From the NCBI GenBank assembly GCA_022495995.1, contig JAFEMH010002564.1:267138-331137 (forward strand): a stretch of 64,000 nt of DNA. Direction: 5' to 3'. This document shows, in pieces, positions 55,537 through 64,000 of the stretch. The notes beneath the pieces were generated by a model. It had not been told where the DNA came from, ran no database searches, and saw only the letters and a program-made list of their open reading frames with translations. The translations under genes were made by a program, and so were the position numbers. The stretch is from Adenophora triphylla var. japonica. Lineage: Eukaryota > Streptophyta > Magnoliopsida > Asterales > Campanulaceae. Position 1 is the stretch's first letter. Every line of letters begins with the position of its first letter.

Positions 55537-57258
55537 TGTAAGTGCTCCAATTTGAGCTTGTTAGAATTTTCATTAGAAAATTAACGAAAGTTATAACATT
55601 CCTAACAATTCCTAACAATCCTAACATTTCTAACAAAGTGAGGGCAAAATGGGCATTGCTATTTAAAGATAAACCTTCAAAGGAATCTCAAAAAGCAAAA
55701 GAATTAAGAAAATCCCGAAACAGCAAGTTGAAAAACAGTTTCTGTTTGATTTTTTGAAAAATATTCCTTGTGTCCAAAGCCTGAAGCAGCATTTAATGAA
55801 CAGTGCACGCTGAAGGGTCCTATCCGCGCGGATGAGTCTGTCATTTCCAGAGGGCTATAAATTGAGGCCTTCAGTCACAAAAAAAGGGAGAACAAGAACA
55901 CAACTCACAGCATTTGGCGAAAATACTTGAGAAAACAGTGAGAATTCTCTAGAATTGTCACCTTTTTCTCTTGAATCTTCCCAACTTTCACTCACTCAAA
56001 TCAAACCCACTCACTCTCAAGTTCAAACACAAACACAAAAACACAAGGAAGATAGGTATAACCTCCCTCTCCTTACCCTAAATTCTCTCATCCATGCATG
56101 CATTTTCAAACTACAAAATGTAGTTTGTTCATTTTCTTGCCCTAGATCCAAGAGGATCACCATGGAAGTTCATCTCCATGGATGATCCTCTACAAGGATC
56201 AACATTTTCTTAAATGTGTTCTTACTTACTTGCAAATGCATTTTCAAAACCCTGAAAACCATTTTCAAGCACCAAATCTTGATTTCAAAGGATAAAATTT
56301 CCCTTCCCAAGCAAATGAAGTGCTTAGTCCTAATGTACCCCAAGGATGATTTGGTATAGTTGATTCACCACTAAAATGTCAAGTGATCACTAACCAAAAC
56401 CTAGGGAAATGGGGACAAGCATGGATGCTAAACCCCCCTTAAAATCATATTTTCTTTCTTGAGAAGTTGCTGTCCAGTAGCAATTTTCCAAGACCCCAGT
56501 CCATTGTCTTAATTTTTGGACACAGATAAACTTGGAATTTGGTGTTGACTAAAAAACACTTTTTGTAGCCAACATCCAGATATTTCCAGACATATTTTTT
56601 ATTTATTTTTTGAGTGAGTAAAACTCCTCTTTTCAAATTTTCTTTTAGACGCCAGTTCATCAGCTTCTGGAAATCCAGATTTCATATCTGAGATTTCCAG
56701 AAGATTTTAACCCCTCAAATCTTCTCCAAAATGAAAAATTCCTTCGCAAAAATCTTATTTAAGGTGTCTGGAACAACTTTCATTCTCTGAGTTTATCCAT
56801 ATTATGAAGTTTTAAGGCCCTTGAATCCATTTCAAAATCAAAGGTCCACTGCCTTTTTCATTCTGGCAGAAGTGACTCTCAACTTCAAAAGGTCTTTTGA
56901 GTACCAAATCTCAATCCAAAAATCTTCCAAAAAATCATGGGATCAGTTTAAAGTCTTAAAAAGACATCCCAATTTTTACTTTTCTCAGTTTCGAATTATT
57001 TTGGCCAAAACACACACACACACCCACAAACAAATGATTTTCAGCTTGGAAGACTCGTTTTACGAGGCATTCCGGGTGTACACTAACGTCCTTCCCGGCG
57101 TGTAACATGACCTCCGAACCCAAATCTCTAATCTCGGGCATTTTTCAAAGTTTTGGCCCTTAAAACAAAAATGGCGTGGCGACTCCGTTTTCCGGTTTTA
57201 TTTGGTTTTCAAAGAAACGAAAAATCGAATTTTTCCCGCGAATGGCGACATCATCACA
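55537..57258 (+). repeat. 5' LTR of B (1722 bp)
   Basis: Starts TGTAAGTGCTCC and ends GACATCATCACA. One palindrome ATCCGCGCGGAT (55822-55833) precedes a CTATAAAT TATA box (55855-55862). Later come a (CA)n run near 57010 and the PBS-like TGGCGACTCC (57177-57186). Less similar to the X, A and C LTRs than they are to each other. It is not CTG-depleted, unlike the B interior. Confidence 0.85.
55822..55862 (+). promoter_or_regulatory. LTR promoter of B: CCGCGCGG palindrome and TATA box
   Basis: ATCCGCGCGGAT at 55822-55833 and CTATAAAT at 55855-55862; 23 nt separate the CCGNNCGG core from the TATA box. Confidence 0.65.
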
Positions 57259-57259
57259 G

Positions 57260-57277
57260 TGGCGACTCCGCTGGGGA
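57260..57277 (+). other. Primer-binding site of B
   Basis: TGGCGACTCCGCTGGGGA one base after the LTR end, identical to C. Confidence 0.85.
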
Positions 57278-58690
57278 CAAATGAGCTTTTAAAAAAAAAA
57301 GATGGTATTTGGTATATTGGTGGAAACCATTAAACTTCCCGTTACCGCCTCCTAACACGAGTCGGGGATAAATTGTGGTTTAACAATCCCACGTACCGGT
57401 TTCATTGTTTTTAAAAAAAAAAAAAGCTTTTGAGGGTCAAGCTTCCGTCCCGGCATTGAAAATCATTTGTGTGTGTGTGTTGATTTTTGCACATTTTCGT
57501 GTTATTTTGGCCGCCTCGGAAAAAGTCAAAATTTTGACTGTCGGAATCATGTCCCAAATTGTCGGAATTCTTGTGCTTATGTGCTCATTAAATTTCAAAA
57601 AAAAATTTCAAAAAAAAATTTCAAAAAAAAAAAAGAAAACTTTCAAAAAAAAAAATCATGCATCATATTTTTAAGACACATAAAAAATTTCTATTTTACT
57701 CAGAAAAAGAAAATAGACTGCTTGCACACTACGCGCACGTGACCGTACACTGCACACTACGTCCCTAACCCGGGGAAATCCTTGTCGCGGCCCGTTTGGT
57801 CTTATTACACCTCTCGGTGCAAGCAATGTGACTACCCAAACATCCCATGGAGCCTCGTGTAGACCATGAACTTGTCCGTGACAAACTCTGTCCGAGACCC
57901 GGTTGGTTTTTAGTTTGGTCCGTGTCATGCCCCGTCTCGTGTATAGACCTTTCCTTTCAAGCCTTTGTCGGCATACCGACTCAATATCTTTCGGGACCCT
58001 AATCGCCGAAGTTCTCGCCGGTTTTTCGCCGCAGACTTTGACCAAGATATTGACCGGCGCCTTGACTTCGCTCGACCGGCACAAATTATACATTGACTCC
58101 CAAAGATGACACCGAGTCATCAAGGATTAATGATTATTCCATGCCTAATTACGGCTTAATTGACGACAAGGCAAGATCAATCGTGGACATTTATCACCCA
58201 AATCATGCCGACTTTTGTCGAGCTCTGACATGATCTTGACTTTGGCGTCGCCTTTGTCCGTAATTTACATCGAATGCTCGTTAAGACTCGATTACCCGCC
58301 GACTTTTAGGATCGTTTTCTTTCGGTCGGTGGGACCCGCTTGCCCTATAGGACCCTCGCCCGGGCTGTCCACCCCGGGAGGTCGAAATACATGGAATACG
58401 AGGGGCTTATAGACGTAGTGACGGGGCCCACCGATCCAGACCCAGAGTAGTTTGCGAAAAAGAAGAGCAATCTTTTCCAACCGATCAGGTTAATAAAACA
58501 TGTTTTAAGTAAACGTGAACAAATAACCGCATGTTGCATGAGCCCAAAGCCCAAACACTTACCCTCCTTCCATTCCTTGACATCTGAACCTTCGTGTCCT
58601 TTCCCCCGCAGCTCCTCACAAAGGTTGGTTCCAGACACCGGGTCACCGTTTGATTAGTTGGGAAGAGTCAAGCGCGTCATCAGCTTCACC
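57278..58690 (+). other. 5' leader of B
   Basis: Non-coding, with A-runs at 57410-57425 and 57595-57655. CACACTACGCGCAC lies at 57725-57738, GGTTGGTTTTTAG...GTCCGTGTCAT near 57900-57927 is shared with C, and the structured block is at 58324-58436. A possible 103-nt intron spans 58509-58611 (GTAAAC to CCCCGCAG). Confidence 0.6.
58324..58436 (+). promoter_or_regulatory. Conserved leader RNA structure, element B copy
   Basis: Outer stem 58324-58338 (GGTCGGTGGGACCCG) with 58422-58436, one A.G mismatch and one G-U. Inner stem 58345-58358 with 58399-58412. GCCCGGGC palindrome at 58359-58366. An 18-codon reading frame from the ATG at 58391 lies inside but is absent in A and C. Confidence 0.65.
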
Positions 58691-59930
58691 GCTTGTTCCG
58701 ACTCCGGGTTTCAGAATGTCTCGCATCACCGGTAATGATAGGGATAACGTCGCTCCGTCCTCCAAAATCCCTCGTACAGTACTGCCAAGATTGGATCCAG
58801 CTTGGTAGAACAGATGAGACTTCGACATGAGGCTCAAATTAGCGAACCTTCCGGGAGGTTGTCACAAGTCATGGTTTGACTATCGCCTCAATTCCGATGG
58901 CACTTTTACCGCAAAGAAGGAAGAAGGTTCTCCTCCTCTTCTTAATCGTCCCGATACATCAAGATGCTACCCCAAGATTCCTATGTCTCCACCGCCGGGA
59001 CTCCCGCCCGTCAACTTACAGGCAACCGGCCCCCAAACAGCAGCCAAGGATGAAAGAGTTCGGCATACCGTCGCTATCCCCTCTCAAAGTGATGATCCCG
59101 CAAATATCACCCGGGTGATGAAGATCGTGAAACAGCTTGAAGAAATATGGTCAGCCATCAAAGCCCTGGAGGAACGCTGCAATGCATAAAGAAGCCTGGA
59201 TTGAAGAGGCCACACGCCACTTCGGGACCTTAACAATCTCCCAACCGACCGGGGCTACCCGAAGGACAAACATATGCCTGTTCCCCTAACCCTAATACCT
59301 CTCATTATCCGGCGGAGTCCAACCACTCGCTTCCAGATGAGCCCAACAGCAGATCTCCCGACCAGCCCACTCAAAGTCATTCCAAAGACCGCCAACCCGA
59401 GGTCCCAAATCCGCCACCGCCCGTAGAACACATTTGGTGGGATATCTCGTGACTGTCCCGACCGCCTTGAAAGTGGACTATCAGATCGGATACACGAGGA
59501 CCGCCCTCCTAAGAAGAAGAAAATTTCCTCCCAAAGAAAATTGAAGGAGAGATTCGAGGCCGGTGATACCAAGGTGGGTACGCTCTGGGAGCCATCTCGG
59601 GGGGATTTGATTATTATGTACTCTACTCCACCGCCTTTCCCTAAAGCAAACAGGGTAAAAGAGCAGTAAAAGCCTTGCCAACGATGCACTGAGACTTTCT
59701 GACACCGTAATACCGTGGACTCTGGGTAACTCTACCGCCAATCGTAAATCTATCCCGCGGAACGGCCAAAATTCGCCTTGTCCAGCCTCCCGAGTGCACA
59801 CCGACAAAGAAAGACCAACGCCAGCTTGGCGCTCCCACTCAATCAACATGTTGACCGGAGATGGCAACCGCCACAAAAGGCCTCGCATAACCTGTGGGCT
59901 TCAAAGAAAGGGTCTACCTCGCAAGAAAAG
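58691..59930 (+). pseudogene. gag: Gag region of B, capsid core missing
   Basis: A 120-aa frame at 58827-59189 (MRLKLANLPGGCHKSWFDYR ... VMKIVKQLEEIWSAIKALEE) has a Pro-rich middle and a C-terminal coiled-coil-like helix. Downstream are only short pieces such as KLKERFEAGDTKVGTLWEPS (about 59545-59600). The RWF...YKRWNW capsid core seen in A and C is absent, so gag looks internally deleted. Confidence 0.5.
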
Positions 59931-60480
59931 GCACGAAGTGACCGGCTTGATGACTCTCTTTCTCCGCACAAGCACCAAATCTATGATCCTCGCCTATATG
60001 GTAGCATGATCACCTTCGCGACGAAGATTTGCCAAGAGATGTTTCCCAAAGACAACGAAGCTTTGACATCACCATTAAGCTCAACACCGTGTCGCTCCCC
60101 GGAGTATTGGTGGATAATGGATCAGCCATTAATGTCCTTCCTTAGCATGATGCGGGCCCCGCGCATCAATGAAAGGCATATGATCCCATCTACCCGGATT
60201 ATCAAGGCCTATGACGGCTCGCCTCGTCCCATCCTAGGACAAGAATCCTAGAACTCGGGTACGAAACCCAAATGGTGCCAGCAAAGTTCCATGTAATGGA
60301 CATCCCATCCGAGTTCACAAATCTATTAGGGCGCCCTTGGTTGCATCACATGAAAGCCATAGCCTTCCACTCTCCACCAATGCGTCAAATTCATTAACCG
60401 ACAAGGGGACCTTGAAGTCATAAGGGGTGACAGCTTCTCATAGGGAACGGCGTAGACCGTCACTAAGCATGCTCTTAGCC
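59931..60480 (+). pseudogene. Aspartic protease of B, frameshifted
   Basis: DDSLSPHKHQIYDPRLYGSM (about 59950-60009), GVLVDNGSAINVLP (about 60099-60140, active site DNG) and FHVMDIPSEFTNLLGRPWLH (about 60289-60348), in three frames. Collinear with the X1 protease fragment. Confidence 0.85.
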
Positions 60481-61559
60481 GTACACCGGGCTACCTCCTC
60501 CGAGTCGACCAAGGGACTATCGGGCAAGTCTCGTCGTAATCCCCTGCAATCCGGTGATGCCAACTATGTCAACGCACTCAAGCGAGCGTACTCCGAAGAA
60601 GTTCGATTCATCAAATTCAATTGTCATTTCCAACATTTGGAGGCATACCGGAAGGAAACATTGAACACCGCCATGATACGTGCACACAAACCCCGGTCCC
60701 TAATCACGCCTTTGTCACCATTCTTCAAACCCACTCTCCGACCCCCGCCAAGCCAGGAAATTTTCATGATAAAGATCGACAAGCATCGTCATACCCAACT
60801 CGACCCATGAACGTCGTGTGGGACGTCCTCCTTGCCGAACCGCCCGCTAAGCCTTTCCGCTCGAGTATGGGACATGAGATTTTTCCAAAGAAGACACCGA
60901 GACGCAATACGCCCTTACATCTCGGGATTGAGCGGTCGATTGTGACGAGATAGAAATCCCTGCACTGAGGAAGATCCCTACATCCACATGCTCGCTTTCG
61001 ACGCCAAACACAATTGATTCTCGGTTCGACAAAGAGATGATAGCAACGATCGAGGAAGGAGGACAGAAACGAGACAAATTTCCGAGTCATGAGGCCTCCG
61101 ACAAAGAATGCCGCTAAAGAATTGGGAAACTCTCTCGTGCCCGTCCGCGACCAAAGAAGAAATGATCACCAAACTTGGATTGGTCCCCCGTCCCTTTGTG
61201 TCAACCTTTGTAAAGTCCTCTCGAGTCTCTCATTGTTGAGTTTGAGTCTTCCGAACCGTCCGATGGCCTCACGCCCGAAGACCACGAAATTGTAGCCAAT
61301 GTTGTATTCCCTCTTATTCTCAATGAAATGACGAACCTTTCGAGTATCCCTTAATTGCCACTTTAACTAATGATTGAATTAACTAATAATCTAAAAACAA
61401 GCTTAATAACGATTCACTAGATGAAGAAGCAGATACACTAAATGAACAATACATCAAAGAAATCTTTAAGCAAAGTTGTCCTGGAAGAGGAAAATCGAGC
61501 CCAAGCCGCCGAAGAGATTTTGACGAGTGTGAATTTGGGAACTCGCGGGAAGAGCCTAA
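60481..61559 (+). pseudogene. Linker between protease and RT of B
   Basis: SGDANYVNALKRAY (about 60552) continues the protease C-terminal linker. The rest is frame-broken with no named domain. About 61250-61500 is homologous to C 33290-33540 (motif NEQYIKEIF). Confidence 0.5.
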
Positions 61560-62400
61560 AGAGACGCAGATTGGTAGTTTCTTCGAAGGGACCGAAAGGG
61601 ATGCCCTAATTGAAGCCGCTAAAAGAATTCGTGGATGTGTTCGCATGGTCCTATAAAGATATGCCAGCCCTCGATCCTTCCATAGTTGAGCATCAATACC
61701 GCTCGACCTTAAGTCAAGCCGCAAAGCGTAAGCTAAGAAGAATTAAGCCCGAATGGTCCCTACAAGTGAAAGAGGAGATAGAAAAGATGCTCAGTATGTG
61801 GTTCATCAGTGGTCATTGAATACCCTACATGGCTTTCCAACATAGTAATCGGTGACCAAGGCCAACGGAAAGATCCGGTGTCGCGTAGACTTCAGAGACT
61901 TGAACAAAGCCACCCAAAAGACGATTTCCTCGCCAAACATCGACATTTTGGTAGATTCCACGGCCAACCATGAAGTTAAATCCTTCGTCGACGGTTTTGC
62001 CACGGCTACAACCAAATCAAAATGGCGTAAGAGGATCAAGCCAAACGGCCTTCACAACCCCTTGGGGCACCTACCGCTACACCGCCATGCCGTTCGGACT
62101 AAAGAATGCCGGGGCTACGTACTGCAGGGCGCTACAAACTGCTCCATGACATGATCCACAAAGAAATTGAGGTCTATGTGGACGACATGATAATACACTC
62201 CAGAGGATCGATGGCCAACACTTTGTTGATTTGAGAAAATTCTTCGCCGCCTCCGAGACCACAAAGATGAGACCGAATCCAGCCTAAATGCACCTTCGGT
62301 GTAAGACGAGGCAAGGTGCTAGGATATATGGTGAACGGGGGATCAAGTAGATCCTCGTAAAATCAAGGCGATAGTTGAAATGAAGCCACCCCGACACCGA
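61560..62400 (+). pseudogene. pol: Reverse transcriptase of B, frameshifted
   Basis: FVDVFAWSYKDMPALDPSIV (61628-61690), KLRRIKPEWSLQVKEEIEKM (61728-61790), NGKIRCRVDFRDLNKA (61865-61910), SSPNIDILVD and VKSFVDGFATAT (61930-62010), then EIEVYVDDMIIHS (about 62164-62202, catalytic YVDD in another frame). Confidence 0.85.
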
Positions 62401-63040
62401 CACAAGTGAAATCCTTCATGGAAGATCGCAATACATAAGCCGCTTTGTAAATCACCCGACCTCGATCTCGCGAGCCGATCTTCAAGTTGATGAAGAAAAA
62501 TGCCTACACGTAATGGACTCCGTAATGTCGCCCGCTTTTGAACAGTATCAAGGCATACCTCGTGAATCCCCGATTCTTTGCTCCACCACACGCATTAGTG
62601 CAAAGCCACTATTGCTATACCTAACTCCGTCACGGATACAAAGAATTGGGGCTATGCTAGCTCAAGAGAAGAAAGATTCCAAGGTCGAAACGCCATCTAT
62701 TTCAGAAGCGTAAAGCTCCAAGGAAGCGAACTCAATTACTCGCTGCGAAAAGACTTGCGCAGTTTGGTCCGGGTAGCTGGGAAAGTTGAAACACCACATG
62801 CGCCTCACCCGATGCATCTCGTCTCAAGGATAGACCCCATCAAATATCTCGTTCGACAAACCTTCCATCTCTATGAGGTTGGCAAAATGGTCATTCTTTT
62901 GGCCGAATACGACATCACTTATGTTTCAAGGAAATCCGTAAAAGGACGCATAATGGCGGAACATTTGGCCGATTTCCCAAGTGATGAGTCCCGAGGACCT
63001 CGAACCTCAATTTCCCAATGATGGAATCTTTGCTCTAGAA
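62401..63040 (+). pseudogene. pol: RNase H of B
   Basis: PHAPHPMHLVSRIDPIKYLV (about 62795-62855) and VGKMVILLAEYDITYVSRKS (62878-62937), then GRIMAEHLADFP. It aligns with C 34800-35040; frame breaks are present. Confidence 0.65.
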
Positions 63041-63500
63041 GGAGAAAAACCGCCGGCAACTCTTCTTCGATGGGGCGTCAAACAAAAGGGGAACTAATAG
63101 GAATGCTTCGGTCGATCCTACCGACGAACACACCCCCATAGCAAGCAAGGTTGAACTTTGAAGTCACCAACAACGCCGCCGAATATGAAGCTTGCATAGC
63201 CGGGTTGGAAGCCGCCTTGAAAGAAATATCAAGGAATTGGAGGTGTATGGTGACTCGCCCTCATCATCAATCGTGTCTCTAACAAATGGAAGATCGTGGA
63301 CCCTGTCCACGTAAATATCACACTTATATGGAAGAGTTAGTAACTCAATTCAAGGAAATCGCCTTCCATTACTTGCCCAGAGATCACAACAGATTCGCAG
63401 ATGCTCGGCAACACTAGCCTCCCTCGTTGAGATACCCGGAAGGGAAAGTCTCGTCAAACCATTCGTAGCCTGGGAGGAGAGAAAATCCCGCTTATTGCTT
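63041..63500 (+). pseudogene. pol: Second (Tat-type) RNase H of B
   Basis: SNKRGTNRNASVDPTDEHTP-like residues near 63080-63140, EYEACIAGLEAAL-like DNA near 63183-63220, and YMEELVTQFKEIAFHYLPRD near 63330-63389. The FADALATLAS block is damaged near 63400. Confidence 0.75.
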
Positions 63501-64000
63501 TGAAATCGGCTGTGGCCGAACCGGCCAAAGGGATCCCCTCGGTACACTTTCGCATCTATCAGCACCTTAAGAACGGAGAAGCCTCCTTCAAAATGAAGAT
63601 GGGGAATATAAAGAAGGAATCAAAGCGAAAAAGTCTTCTCGAAGACTCGAAGCGACTCGCCTCCCTATTATGTTCTCTTTGGAAACATGCTATACAAGAA
63701 GCGTTATCAAGGCCCCCTCCCCGCGACATGTACGTCGGCAAACAAGAGACTACTCGAACTCATGAAAGAAATACATGGTGGTACCCGCGGCCCTCACATG
63801 AATGCTCGAGCTCGATGCAAATCATACCGAGAATGGGGTACTTTTGGATTCCTCCATGGAAGCCGACCGCATCCAGCTGTCACAAGCCGTATGGCTAAAA
63901 TGTCGGGACCGATACTCAAATCTTTAATCACTTGCCTCCTCATGAAGTTATACCGCATGCACAACCCCCTGGCCTTTCGTCACTGGGGGAATTGATGTCA
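63501..64000 (+). pseudogene. pol: Start of integrase of B (runs off the window)
   Basis: The linker with FRIYQHLKNGEASFKMKMGN (63550-63609), then MLYKKRYQGPLP at 63687 and the zinc finger start EIHGGTRGPHMNARARCKS (about 63763-63820). The zinc-finger Cys pair and catalytic core are frame-shifted or beyond 64000. Confidence 0.8.

Larger units (their letters stand above)
55537..64000 (+). mobile_element. Element B: Tat/Ogre-type element, left (5') part
   Basis: A plus-strand gypsy element inserted into the X2 second RNase H. The 5' LTR (55537-57258), PBS, leader, gag remnant, protease, RT, RNase H, second RNase H and the start of integrase are in the window; the rest is off-window. The five bases before the LTR are GTATG (55532-55536), the candidate TSD. 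Confidence 0.9.

Noticed and set aside
58391..58447. 18-codon upstream ORF inside the B leader structure
   Set aside because: The ATG is absent in C (insertion) and A (substitutions) although the surrounding RNA is conserved, so conservation is structural rather than coding.

Overview
This window is a block of nested LTR retrotransposons from a flowering-plant genome, probably heterochromatin. I see no host gene, rRNA, tRNA, CRISPR array or prokaryotic signal. The plant assignment rests on a SIRE-like Ty1/copia element and on Ty3/gypsy elements with Tat/Ogre hallmarks: a TGGCGACTCC primer-binding site, very long leaders, a second RNase H with a FADALATLAS motif, tandem arrays near the 3' end, and genes antisense to pol. 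The species cannot be told from the sequence.

Nesting was read from LTR ends and 5-bp target-site duplications (TSDs). The oldest layer is a minus-strand SIRE-type copia element, S (8842-27051; its left and right ends are displaced out of the window). Three gypsy elements sit in S. Element A (minus, right end 8841, left end off-window) is in the S 3' LTR. Element X1 (plus, 15544-22731, TSD CATAG) is in the S reverse transcriptase gene. Element X2 (minus, starts at 27052, same LTR family as X1, probable TSD CATGC) is in S gag. Two further elements sit in X2. Element C (plus, 27373-45346, TSD ATGAC) splits the X2 3' LTR. Element B (plus, starts at 55537, runs off the right edge) splits the X2 second RNase H.

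Region by region: 1-8841 is A (3' end of an antisense gene, integrase, a gap where RT should be, protease, gag, leader, 5' LTR). 8842-15543 is the S 3' LTR, an env-like downstream region and an intact RT-RNase H. 15544-22731 is X1, with a 3 kb interior holding a 34-bp array, one antisense exon and an inverted protease fragment. 22737-27051 is S integrase, protease and gag. 27052-47136 is the X2 3' LTR with C inside it. 47137-55536 is X2 (34-bp array, two antisense genes on +, intact integrase on -). 55537-64000 is B.

The gypsy elements form one family group. Beyond gag-pol they share (i) a CCGNNCGG palindrome 17-24 nt upstream of the LTR TATA box, also seen upstream of the antisense genes; (ii) a leader block that can fold into nested stems with compensatory changes; (iii) GAACTACG...CGTAGG hairpins after pol and near the 3' end; and (iv) an antisense two-gene cassette: a plant-mobile-domain-like gene with an apparent intron, and a second gene resembling DUF7745. 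Most gypsy ORFs are broken. A systematic loss of CTG/CAG triplets in A, B and C suggests that some breaks may be consensus errors rather than mutations.
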